Source of the DNA: Pseudomonas haemolytica
GTDB taxonomy: Bacteria > Pseudomonadota > Gammaproteobacteria > Pseudomonadales > Pseudomonadaceae
Reading direction: 5' to 3'
Length of the DNA: 64,000 nucleotides
NCBI RefSeq assembly: GCF_009659625.1
Contig: NZ_VOIW01000007.1
Location: 62,001-126,000 of the forward strand
Below are positions 26,197-33,917 of this stretch, one piece after another; position 1 is the first letter of the stretch, and the number at the start of each line of letters is the position of its first letter. Made by a program: the position numbers and the translations under genes. The notes below the pieces were generated by a model that searched no databases, was not told the DNA's origin, and was given only the letters and a program-made list of their open reading frames with translations.

Positions 26197-28095
26197 CTAT
26201 TTATCGGGCGCCAGCATCTTTGTCCGCGGCTTGCCATCTGCGTTGTGCTGGTAAATCGCCTCCGGTTGGCCCTGCTCATTGAAAAACACCTGGCCGATCC
26301 CCGCCGAATTCCACAGCCGTTCACCCGCCTCGGCATGTTCTGGAATATAGGGCACTACTTGCATGGGGCGACGACGGGTAAACCAGTTGAGCGGCGAGCG
26401 CGGGGAATAGAGCCAGCGGTTGAGGCGATCGAACCACTCCAGCAGGCGCGGCGGGAACTCGTTCTTGATGCCGCTGCTGGTGATTTGCCAGATCCTGGGG
26501 CCGCCGTTGCGATGGCGGATCAGTACCTGGTAGACGAACGAGTAATGCACGTCGCCGGAGAGGATCACGTAGTTACCCGGCGTGCGCGAGTGGCGGAAGA
26601 TATTCAGGATCACTTGGGCGCTGCCGCGATGAGCCATCCAGTTTTCGGCGTCGACCAGTAGGGGGAAGCCGCACCAGCTGAAGACTTTTTGCACTGTCTC
26701 GATCAATTTCACGCCAAAAATCGGTGCGGGCGAGACGATGATGGCCGACGGGTGGTCGAGCAGCTCGTGTTGCAGTTCGCTCAAGGCTTCCCAGTCCAGC
26801 AGGCCGGAGGGTTGTTTGAGGGTGAACTCGCTGCGCCAGCGCCGGGTACGGGTGTCGAGAACCACCAGGGCGGGGGTGGTAGGCAATACATAATGCCAGT
26901 GCTGGAATTTCAGCAGCGTGGCGAGTAATTCATCTTGCGTTGTCGCCTCCAGATGGTTGTCTTGTACCTGACTGGCAAGTGCTTGGGTCTGGCTCACCAG
27001 TTCACCAAACACCTGCGGCTGGTTGCCCCAGCCTTGGCATAGCAGATACGCCAGCAACGCATTGCCGATGATGCGTTTGGAGAAGGGATGGCCGTAGGCG
27101 GTTTCTTCCCATTGGGCGCTGAGGTTCCAGTCGTCCGTGATGTCGTGATCGTCGAAGATCATCAGCGTCGACAGGTGGGCGAACACCCGGGCGACTCCAG
27201 GCAGCCCGTTGCGAAATTGATCGATCTGCACCTGCTCGCGGGCATAACGTTGCTGTTCCTGCGCGCTCAGTTGCGGTGGTTGTGGAGTGATCAGCGTCCA
27301 CGGCGTGGGCGACCAGGCCAGCAGATACATCGCGATCACTTCGGCAAAGGTCACCAGGTGATTGTCGGCGGTGCTGCTGGTAAAGATTGGTTTCTTCACG
27401 CCGCCGAAAAAGCGTTCGCGCAAGGTCTTGTTACTGTCCAGCGCGGGCAGCAGGTCTGCCCGGTGGTAGTAACTGGCGTGATGGCCGTAGAGGGTGGCGC
27501 TGTCATCCACAACGGCACCTTCCAGGTATTCGTCGAACAGGCCCAGGCGCGCGATCAGCCCATGAATCGCGCGCAGCATCGGCCCCGCGACATCGTCCGC
27601 GTAGACCTGGTCGCCGCTCATCATCAGCAAGGCAGGGCGTTCTGCCACGGTCGGGGCTTGCGCCAACAGACGATCAATGCACAGCAACCCGTCGTCAGCG
27701 CGATGGTGAGGCTTGCGGCAGGAACCGTGGACCAGTTGATGGATGCGTCCATGCACGACGAAATCGGGCAGCGTGGCGCCTGGGTACAGCAGATGGGGTG
27801 CCCATTGGGCTATCCCGTCGCCGTCGATAAGCACGTCATAGTGGATGTTTACATCCAGAGGCAGGGCGTCAGTCAGGGGCACATCGATCAAGTGAATAAA
27901 TGCATGGCGCCCGACGGGGACGATCTGACAATGTGCATCCAGGCGGACATCCAGCGCCTGTGCCTGGGCTGGCTGCAGCCTTATTGTCAGCTTCAGTTCC
28001 CGGCTCGCCATCAGCCAGAGCACCAGACGCTTGGGTTCCAGGCGGCGCAGCAAAGGGCCGGCGAGTACGGGGGGAAGTGACTGCAGTTCAGGCAT
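26197..28095 (-). CDS. PhoD-like metallophosphatase family protein, cytoplasmic
   Basis: 632 aa. The PhoD-like metal-binding blocks are present: SGDQVYADD at residues 160-168, FDDHDITDDWN in mid-protein and LSGDVHYSF near residue 515. Unlike classical PhoD there is no Tat or Sec signal and the N-terminal ~110 residues form a beta-rich domain, as in a large family of uncharacterised cytoplasmic relatives. It probably hydrolyses a phosphodiester or phosphomonoester, but the substrate is unknown. Appears monocistronic. Confidence 0.85.
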   Translation of the reverse strand: MPELQSLPPVLAGPLLRRLEPKRLVLWLMASRELKLTIRLQPAQAQALDVRLDAHCQIVPVGRHAFIHLIDVPLTDALPLDVNIHYDVLIDGDGIAQWAPHLLYPGATLPDFVVHGRIHQLVHGSCRKPHHRADDGLLCIDRLLAQAPTVAERPALLMMSGDQVYADDVAGPMLRAIHGLIARLGLFDEYLEGAVVDDSATLYGHHASYYHRADLLPALDSNKTLRERFFGGVKKPIFTSSTADNHLVTFAEVIAMYLLAWSPTPWTLITPQPPQLSAQEQQRYAREQVQIDQFRNGLPGVARVFAHLSTLMIFDDHDITDDWNLSAQWEETAYGHPFSKRIIGNALLAYLLCQGWGNQPQVFGELVSQTQALASQVQDNHLEATTQDELLATLLKFQHWHYVLPTTPALVVLDTRTRRWRSEFTLKQPSGLLDWEALSELQHELLDHPSAIIVSPAPIFGVKLIETVQKVFSWCGFPLLVDAENWMAHRGSAQVILNIFRHSRTPGNYVILSGDVHYSFVYQVLIRHRNGGPRIWQITSSGIKNEFPPRLLEWFDRLNRWLYSPRSPLNWFTRRRPMQVVPYIPEHAEAGERLWNSAGIGQVFFNEQGQPEAIYQHNADGKPRTKMLAPDK

Positions 28096-28200
28096 AAAAC
28101 AGGCGGCTCAAGATAAAGACGAGCGCCTAGGATAACGCAGAGAATGTTGGCGTTTCGTCAACGGAGTTAAGGTGGCAAAAAAATCATGTTGTTAATAAGA

Positions 28201-28229
28201 AAGAAGCAGCGCACGGAGTGCTGCTTCTT
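28201..28229 (-). terminator. Terminator after the 69-aa peptide gene
   Basis: AAGAAGCAGC-gcacggagt-GCTGCTTCTT with TTTCTTATT following on the minus strand. About 30 bases after the stop of the small gene, and therefore support for that gene being a transcription unit of its own. Confidence 0.65.
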
Positions 28230-28259
28230 CTTTATTAGTTATGCAAGGGGAGAGGTTAT

Positions 28260-28469
28260 TTAAAGAAGATAGCCGCCGCCGAGACCGTCCACTCCACCGC
28301 GATTACGCTTACGATCACTGTCTGCGCCGTGCTCACTATCAATGATCGAATTATCGGGGGCGATGTCATCAAGACTACGTTTCGAGCGGGAGTTGACCTG
28401 CTCGCTGGCTTGGCTATCGAGGAGAGGGCTGTAGGTGGGGGCGGGGTTAAAACTGATTGGACTGAACAT
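28260..28469 (-). CDS. Small orphan peptide, Ser-rich, Gly-rich C-terminus
   Basis: 69 aa, not recognised. It begins MFSPISFNPAPTYSPLLDS, with ten Ser in the first 50 residues, no acidic residue in the first 17 and Pro at position 4. The middle is charged (RSKRSLDD) and it ends GGVDGLGGGYLL. GAGG lies eight bases before the ATG on the minus strand and a terminator follows. The surroundings (about 28.1-28.75 kb) are clearly AT-richer than the rest of the window. The N-terminus resembles the composition rules for type III secreted proteins of plant pseudomonads; a small bacteriocin-like or regulatory peptide is also possible. Confidence 0.55.
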   Translation of the reverse strand: MFSPISFNPAPTYSPLLDSQASEQVNSRSKRSLDDIAPDNSIIDSEHGADSDRKRNRGGVDGLGGGYLL

Positions 28470-28589
28470 GGTGATGCCTCACTATTAATAATTGGGTTTT
28501 ACATGGCATGTTCTTCCCTGTAACAGTGCGAAGTCTAAGTTAGTGAGGTTTAGTATTTTTGGCGAGGCGTTCTATGTTTCTGCTTGTAA

Positions 28590-28619
28590 TGAGTGGAAGG
28601 GTTTCTTATTGACTTTTCC
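28590..28619 (-). promoter_or_regulatory. Degenerate hrp-box-like sequence upstream of the small peptide gene
   Basis: On the minus strand, GGAAAA (28619-28614), a 17-base spacer, then CCACTCA (28596-28590). The HrpL promoter consensus is GGAACC-N15-17-CCACNNA, so two bases of the upstream element differ and the spacer is long. About 120 bases before the ATG at 28469. Confidence 0.25.
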
Positions 28620-28746
28620 AGCTGATTAATAGTTAAGGCTAGGTTAAAGGAATGCAGTAGTGTATTAGTTGATGTTTATTTGGTTGTTGTCTGTTATCGG
28701 TTATGAACAAGCAGGGGCCGTATGGATGCCCCTGCCGGCCAATGGA

Positions 28747-30990
28747 TCAGCTGTTCGCCACGACCGTCACCTTCGGTACGGTAAAGCGAAACTCACTGCC
28801 CTGACCCAACTGGCTCTGTGCATCGATCCTGCCGCCATGCGCCTTAACGATGCCTTGAGTGATATACAGCCCCAGCCCGCTGCCCGTGGGGTTGTTTTCA
28901 GCCTGGGTCCAATAGCGATCAAATACATGGGGCAACTGGTCAGGCGCAATGCCTTCACCGGAATCGCGTACCGAAAACACGATCTCTTCGCCGTTGCTCA
29001 TGGCGCTGATACCGATGTTCCCCTGGCGCGGGGTGAACTTGATCGCGTTGCCGATCAGGTTCGACAGCACCTGGAACAAACGCTCCGGGTCGGCATTGAT
29101 CTGCAGGCCAGGCTCGGCATTGAACGACAGGTCGATACCTTTTTCCGTGGCCAGCGGTACCAGCAGTGAATACGCCTCTTCAAATAACTGGCTGACGTCC
29201 AGCGCCACCGGCTTGACCACATAGCGCCCGGCCTCGATTTTCGAGGTGTCGAGCAAGTCCTCCAGCAGTACATTCATACGCCCGGCGGCCTGTTGCATGG
29301 TGTCGATAGCCGAGGAGATCCGTCGTGAAGTGTGTGGGCCGTCGGAACTGAACGCTTTTTGCATCATGCCGCAGAGCATGGAGATGACGGTCATTGGGTT
29401 ACGCAGATCGTGGGAAACCACGGCAACCAATTCATCCCGCGCACGCACCGCTTGTCGTTCGCGCAGCACTTGGCGGGACAGGTCGTTCTCCAGCGCCGAG
29501 CGGCGCAAGTCGTTAGCGGCAAACAGGTCGCCATGGCTCCACTGGGTGGAAATGCCGGCCATTTCCACTTTCCAGATTTCAAACGACGTACGTGGGCGAA
29601 GGCGCAGGCCGGCGTCGGAGGTCTCCAGGTTCAACGGCTTGTTCGGGTCACCGCTCCAGTTGATGTTCTCCTTCACTTCCGGGCGGAACCATAGCACCCC
29701 GTTATCCACAGGCTTAGGCAGGCTCATGGCGAGTACACCACTGGCCACGGCTTGATACTCGGCGGCAGGCGGGTAAGCCGAGGCCAGGTTATGGCTGGAA
29801 AATACCGGTTGGCCGCTGTCCTGCAGCCACTTGTGCAGCGCGCGGATTTGCGCCGGTTCCGGGCAGTTGCCGTAGCGGTGCATTTGTTTGTCTTCAATGA
29901 TTGCCACGCCGCCGGACAGGGTCAGGTCCATCAACAGCTGACCTTGCTGGGCCAGGCCGTCGAACACATTGTCCTCAGCGGCTTTCATCGCATGGTCGAG
30001 CAGCGCCAGCGCTTCGACTTTTTCTTCGCGTTGACGGCTCAGGTCCAAGGCTTCCATGGCACTGATCTGCAGCGACAGGACCTGGCCGATGGTCTGGCAG
30101 GCCATGCGCAAATCGTTAGGCACCAGCAGCGGCTCACGATTGCCGCAACTGATCAGGCCCCAGAGTTTGTCGCCCTTCATCAGCGAAATACTCATCGACG
30201 ACAACACGCCCATGTTCTGCATGTACTGGCAGTGAATCGGCGACACACTGCGCAGTGTGGCAAAGCTCAAGTCCAGGGGTTGGCCGGTGTCCGGGCGCAA
30301 TTTAGGCAGCAGCGGCACCGGTTCGTAGGAAGCATTCGGGATGATGCGTAGCCAGTTGGTGCGATACAACTCGCGGGCTTGTTCAGGGATGTCGGACGCC
30401 GGGAAGAACAGGCCGTTGAACAGCTCCATGAACGGTGCCGACGCTTCGGCGATCACCTGGCCATGGCCTTCTTCTTCGAAGCGATAGATCAGTACCCGGT
30501 CATAACCGGTCATGGCCTGGATTTCATTCACGCTGATGGCGTACAGCGCCTGCAGGGTCTTGGCTGACTGCAAGCGTTGCAGCATCTTGCCCAGGTCACT
30601 GGTGCGGCCATTGCGCGCCCTGGGTTTGAAATCCTCTAGCCGTGGCTCGAACTCCAGCACCAACACATCCTGATGGCGATGCAGCAGGCCCTCGAATTGC
30701 GCACCTTTGAAGGTGACATGCAGGGATGGCGCGTCGAAAAAGGTATTGTCCTCGGCCATGGCTTGCACAGCCTGGGCATGCTCGGCGCCGACCAGTTTAT
30801 GCAGCGGCTGATTCAATAAAGCTTCCGGCGCGTGGCCGAACAGTGTGCCGACGTTGGCGCTGACCTGGATGATCTTCAGTTCCGGTTCCGACAGGGTCAG
30901 CAGCACACCGTGGGGCTGGATCGCCCCCGGAAAGCGGATGGGCTCATCGGCGCAGTTGGCAAGCAGCTCTTCAAAATCTTCGGGTTTCAC
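28747..30990 (-). CDS. bphP: Bacteriophytochrome histidine kinase
   Basis: 747 aa. The PAS domain carries the biliverdin-binding Cys13, the GAF domain has PASDIP at 197-202, the PHY domain has a tongue with WFRPEVKENINW and RPRTSFE, and the kinase has the phosphorylatable His527 in VVSHDLRNPM plus N, G1 and G2 boxes (FTPRQG, DSGEGI, GSGLGL). Red/far-red light sensor. GTG at 30990 is chosen because AGGAGGT lies seven bases upstream and GTGA overlaps the bphO stop; the ATG at 31017 lies upstream of that ribosome site. Cytoplasmic. Confidence 0.95.
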   Translation of the reverse strand: MKPEDFEELLANCADEPIRFPGAIQPHGVLLTLSEPELKIIQVSANVGTLFGHAPEALLNQPLHKLVGAEHAQAVQAMAEDNTFFDAPSLHVTFKGAQFEGLLHRHQDVLVLEFEPRLEDFKPRARNGRTSDLGKMLQRLQSAKTLQALYAISVNEIQAMTGYDRVLIYRFEEEGHGQVIAEASAPFMELFNGLFFPASDIPEQARELYRTNWLRIIPNASYEPVPLLPKLRPDTGQPLDLSFATLRSVSPIHCQYMQNMGVLSSMSISLMKGDKLWGLISCGNREPLLVPNDLRMACQTIGQVLSLQISAMEALDLSRQREEKVEALALLDHAMKAAEDNVFDGLAQQGQLLMDLTLSGGVAIIEDKQMHRYGNCPEPAQIRALHKWLQDSGQPVFSSHNLASAYPPAAEYQAVASGVLAMSLPKPVDNGVLWFRPEVKENINWSGDPNKPLNLETSDAGLRLRPRTSFEIWKVEMAGISTQWSHGDLFAANDLRRSALENDLSRQVLRERQAVRARDELVAVVSHDLRNPMTVISMLCGMMQKAFSSDGPHTSRRISSAIDTMQQAAGRMNVLLEDLLDTSKIEAGRYVVKPVALDVSQLFEEAYSLLVPLATEKGIDLSFNAEPGLQINADPERLFQVLSNLIGNAIKFTPRQGNIGISAMSNGEEIVFSVRDSGEGIAPDQLPHVFDRYWTQAENNPTGSGLGLYITQGIVKAHGGRIDAQSQLGQGSEFRFTVPKVTVVANS

Positions 30991-31601
30991 AGCAGTACCT
31001 CCTGGCTGTCGAGCCATTGCTCAAAGCCGCTGAATGTCGAGCGGGCAGCCATCACCGCGCGCTGTTTGGCGGGCATGTCCAGCGATAGGCTGCCCAGGTA
31101 ATCGAGAAATTCTTTCCAGCGCCGACCGGTCTCGGCACCGTATACATTGAGAAAGGAAGCGCCGTTGTCGCTATCTAGCGCCAGGCGTGTAGCCATTTCC
31201 CTGCGCAACACCTGGCCCCCGAGGGTGGCGCCTTCCAGTACATACAGGGCTCCCAGGCAGGCAGCGGGGCTATCAAAGGTTGGGAGTCGGGTGCAACGCG
31301 GTAGGGCGTTTATAGCGTGATCATCCAGGCCGAAGGCGTTGAGGTCTCTGATCAATGTCGGGGTTTTCGCACGCAATAGGCAGTCGAAGCCATTGGGGAT
31401 CAAGCCATTGCCGTAAAGCGCCGCTTCTATCGGCGCGTAAAACCCGTAATACGCTTCAAGCAAGCGTCGGTACCAATCCGCATCCAGGCGTACGGAGAAA
31501 AACGGCAGGCGCTTTTCCAGTGCTACGTGCAGCGACCCTGTGCCTGTGCGCAAGGCTTCCAGCAATGAGGGCACACCAATGTCATGGGCCTGTGAAAGCA
31601 T
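30987..31601 (-). CDS. bphO: Heme oxygenase (biliverdin-forming)
   Basis: 204 aa with the heme oxygenase fold; the proximal heme His is His25 in SLHVALEKRL, and the distal helix is in LEGATLGGQVLRR. It cleaves heme to biliverdin, the chromophore of the bacteriophytochrome encoded directly downstream with a 4-base overlap. ATG at 31601 has only a weak ribosome site (GAG). The two genes form a bphO-bphP operon as in P. aeruginosa. Confidence 0.93.
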   Translation of the reverse strand: MLSQAHDIGVPSLLEALRTGTGSLHVALEKRLPFFSVRLDADWYRRLLEAYYGFYAPIEAALYGNGLIPNGFDCLLRAKTPTLIRDLNAFGLDDHAINALPRCTRLPTFDSPAACLGALYVLEGATLGGQVLRREMATRLALDSDNGASFLNVYGAETGRRWKEFLDYLGSLSLDMPAKQRAVMAARSTFSGFEQWLDSQEVLL

Positions 31602-31796
31602 TCAATGAGCTCGAATTGTGGGCTTCTCAGCCATGCATGACGCGAAAAAGTCGGCGACAATTCTACACAACTCATGGCCGTCGGCTGAGCGCTCAAAGCG
31701 AAAAGTCTGACCGGTGGATCAGAAATATCGCTGCCTGCCTGGTTAATGACCGCGTCGCCGGAGTTGAAGTTCGGTTTGAATGATGTCGCAGCGCTA

Positions 31797-32177
31797 TCAA
31801 TGCATCGGCGCGCCTTGGTGTTTCAACGCCGACTGTACGCATTTAAGCAGGCGCTCGGTGCTCCACGGCTTGGGTAGAAACCTAACGTTCCCTCCCAGTT
31901 GCGAAGCCAGCGCCGTGTTGCCTGAGGTCAACAACACCGGTATGGACGGCCAACGATGCGCCACCACGCGGCTCAAGTCATAGCCGTTCAATAGGCCGGG
32001 CATTTGGATATCGCTGACGATCAGGTCCACCTGCTCATCATCGCGCTCCAGGAAAATCATCCCGGCATCTGCCGACGGAAACGAAGTCACATGCGCCCCG
32101 AATTCCTCCAGTACCTCAACCAATAACGAGCGAATGATCTCGTCGTCTTCCAATACCAAAATCGATGGCTGAGCCAT
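31797..32177 (-). CDS. Single-domain response regulator (CheY-like)
   Basis: 126 aa receiver domain only: acidic pair in LEDDE, phospho-acceptor Asp in VSDIQMPG, Thr in LLTSGN and Lys in LPKPW. Lies about 195 bases upstream of bphO in the same direction, so it may be the partner of the bphP kinase; that pairing is inferred. It has no output domain, so it should act by protein contact or as a phosphate shuttle. Confidence 0.9.
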   Translation of the reverse strand: MAQPSILVLEDDEIIRSLLVEVLEEFGAHVTSFPSADAGMIFLERDDEQVDLIVSDIQMPGLLNGYDLSRVVAHRWPSIPVLLTSGNTALASQLGGNVRFLPKPWSTERLLKCVQSALKHQGAPMH

Positions 32178-32370
32178 GATCCTTACTCCACCATCAGGGT
32201 TCAGTAAGGTGGAGTGGGAGGGGCGCGCAGAGGTTCGATTGGATGTTTTTTAGGCGATGGGTGGTCGTGTACTCACAGGTTAGGGGTATCGGATGCGCCT
32301 GATTGAACCGCTGGGGGTACGCCGGCTTAAACAGGCATAATTGTCGGTAATAGCCGAAGTGGAGCCCTCG

Positions 32371-32745
32371 ATGAAGTACGCCTTGTTCACCCTCGCCCTG
32401 ACGCTCACCACCAGTCCGGCCTTCGCCGCCGGTGACGCTGAAGCGGGCGGCAAACTCTTCACCAAGACCTGCGGCGGTTGCCACAGCATCGGCGAGGGCG
32501 CTCGCGGTGGTTTCGGCCCGCAGCTTAACGGCATCATCGGCCGACCGGCCGGCACCACCACGGACTATCAGTATTCGGATGCGATGAAGAACTCCGGGGT
32601 AGTGTGGACGCGGGACAAGCTTGCCGCTTATATCGAAGCGCCGAAGAAGGTGGTGAGTGGGACGCGGATGATTTTCTGGGGCATCAGTGATCAGGAGAAG
32701 ATTGAGAATATCCTGGCGTATCTGGAGACCTTTCAAGCCAAGTGA
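32371..32745 (+). CDS. Periplasmic c2-type cytochrome c
   Basis: 124 aa. Signal peptide ending near SPAFA-A, one heme site CGGCH, then the class I cytochrome c elements FGPQLNGIIGR and a Met ligand in GTRMIFWGI. A small soluble electron carrier of the mitochondrial/c2 type. ATG at 32371 has GGAG at 32361. No partner gene adjoins, since both neighbours point away or belong to other functions. Confidence 0.92.
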   Translation: MKYALFTLALTLTTSPAFAAGDAEAGGKLFTKTCGGCHSIGEGARGGFGPQLNGIIGRPAGTTTDYQYSDAMKNSGVVWTRDKLAAYIEAPKKVVSGTRMIFWGISDQEKIENILAYLETFQAK

Positions 32746-32833
32746 GTTGCCGGATGGGTATTGAGCTGATGCACCGCTCCCACATTTGAGCTGAGTCCGG
32801 CATAAGCAATCAGCCGGACAGGCGAGCGGGGCA

Positions 32834-33118
32834 TCAATAGCGAACCTGCGGGGCAAGATCTGGGAATTTGCTTGCAAGCTCCGTCAAGCATTGCTGCAGC
32901 ATCTTCGCATCGTGGGGCATGCGTGCTGAAAAGACGTCCCAGCCAGAGAACTCAAGCGCTTGGGGCAGTTCTACCAAGGCGGTGATGGCGTCCCAGAAAG
33001 CGTCCCAGTTTCGGCCGTACCAATTGGGGAAATTGAGTGAGTTGCATAGCGTGCTGTGGAGTTCTTCGGCGTTGTTGATGCTGCTCAGGTCTATTTTGAT
33101 GAGGGATGGTCTGGTCAT
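32834..33118 (-). CDS. Barstar-family RNase inhibitor
   Basis: 94 aa. Barstar fold with the typical SLNFPNWYGRNWDAFWDAI helix-loop that in barstar blocks the barnase active site. Probably an immunity protein against a barnase-type toxin; no barnase-like gene is in the window, so it is an orphan immunity gene. Last gene of the minus-strand immunity cluster behind the broken bacteriocin gene, 30 bases after the unknown gene. Confidence 0.88.
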   Translation of the reverse strand: MTRPSLIKIDLSSINNAEELHSTLCNSLNFPNWYGRNWDAFWDAITALVELPQALEFSGWDVFSARMPHDAKMLQQCLTELASKFPDLAPQVRY

Positions 33119-33148
33119 GTATTCACCGTTGATGCAGTTAGGTAAAGC

Positions 33149-33610
33149 CTACGCAAATACCACACCGTTGAAGGTGTGAGTGCAGCAGTCACAAAAAGGC
33201 TTCATTTGCCCAGGCGTTAGCTGTGGATTGACCTTTTTCAGCAGGCCCGCTTCGTCGACGAATAAACCGCTGTAATAAGTCGATTCATCTACTCTCACAT
33301 ACTCATTGATGTCTTTTTCATGTAGCGCAACCATCCACAGTATCGGTTCTGAACGATCCAAGCGTGCGCTGGCTTCGCTGTAAACCTGATCCCATGGCTG
33401 GCCAACCTTGGAAAGCAGAAACCGGAAGAGCGGCGTGTAATCAAAACCGTGTCTTTGATGGCTGTGCATTGAGCCTCGGGTTGATAGCGCGCGCTTTTCG
33501 TTTTTGCTGTGTCGTTCGTACCTGTAGGCGTTGCCACCCCCGTGGCACACGCCGTGGGTTCGGGTGTTGACTGAGCGATAAAGCAAAGGCTTTTGCAGTA
33601 CGGGTTTCAT
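33149..33610 (-). CDS. Unknown protein in the bacteriocin immunity cluster
   Basis: 153 aa from ATG at 33610 (AAGGA upstream); the start codon lies within five bases of the preceding gene's stop. The segment PLFRFLLSKVGQPWDQVYSE resembles, from memory, a conserved block of uncharacterised bacterial proteins that are often small, basic and found in variable loci. The N-terminal third is basic with Gly and His (HGGGNAYRYERHSKNEKRA), and there is a late CDCCTHTF. No signal peptide. Function unknown; it could be a toxin, an immunity protein or an accessory protein. Confidence 0.7.
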   Translation of the reverse strand: MKPVLQKPLLYRSVNTRTHGVCHGGGNAYRYERHSKNEKRALSTRGSMHSHQRHGFDYTPLFRFLLSKVGQPWDQVYSEASARLDRSEPILWMVALHEKDINEYVRVDESTYYSGLFVDEAGLLKKVNPQLTPGQMKPFCDCCTHTFNGVVFA

Positions 33611-33614
33611 TGCA

Positions 33615-33902
33615 TCAAGAGTCCTTCTGGGGCTGCCTTGGAGGTGGGGGCCAGGCGCCTTGGTAGCGGAAGGAAATTTGGTAGTCGAAGTCATTGGGTT
33701 TAATCATGTGCTGGAAATATGGCTGAATAATTTTTATCCAGCTAGGGCGCACGTTGAACACGTCGGCATATATCGCAGTCTCCTCGCCTAAACCCAGCGC
33801 TTCAAAAACACTGTCTGAATCTTCGATATCCGCTGAATACTCATCCGCCTTCAAGTCATTGCTGTGCTTTTCGTACCATCGCAATCTGACGTTCATCACC
33901 AT
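33615..33902 (-). CDS. Cloacin/colicin E3-type immunity protein
   Basis: 95 aa. Residues 4-85 align from memory with the ImmE3 protein: RLRWYEK, then EYSADIEDSDSVFEALGLG, then IIQPYFQH and the end of the domain YQISFRYQGAW. ImmE3-type proteins bind the nuclease domain and keep it off the ribosome. It follows the E3-like toxin gene by 15 bases, the normal toxin-immunity order. It is intact although the toxin gene is interrupted. ATG at 33896 is an alternative start. Confidence 0.9.
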   Translation of the reverse strand: MVMNVRLRWYEKHSNDLKADEYSADIEDSDSVFEALGLGEETAIYADVFNVRPSWIKIIQPYFQHMIKPNDFDYQISFRYQGAWPPPPRQPQKDS

Positions 33903-33917
33903 TTTCCGAGTTCCTCT

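Noticed and set aside
27088..28080. 330-codon plus-strand frame opposite the PhoD-like gene
   Set aside because: The minus strand carries all PhoD-like motifs; the plus frame has no recognisable domain or ribosome site.
32194..32877. 227-codon minus-strand frame over the small cytochrome gene
   Set aside because: The plus strand encodes a signal peptide and CGGCH heme site, so the minus frame is a shadow.
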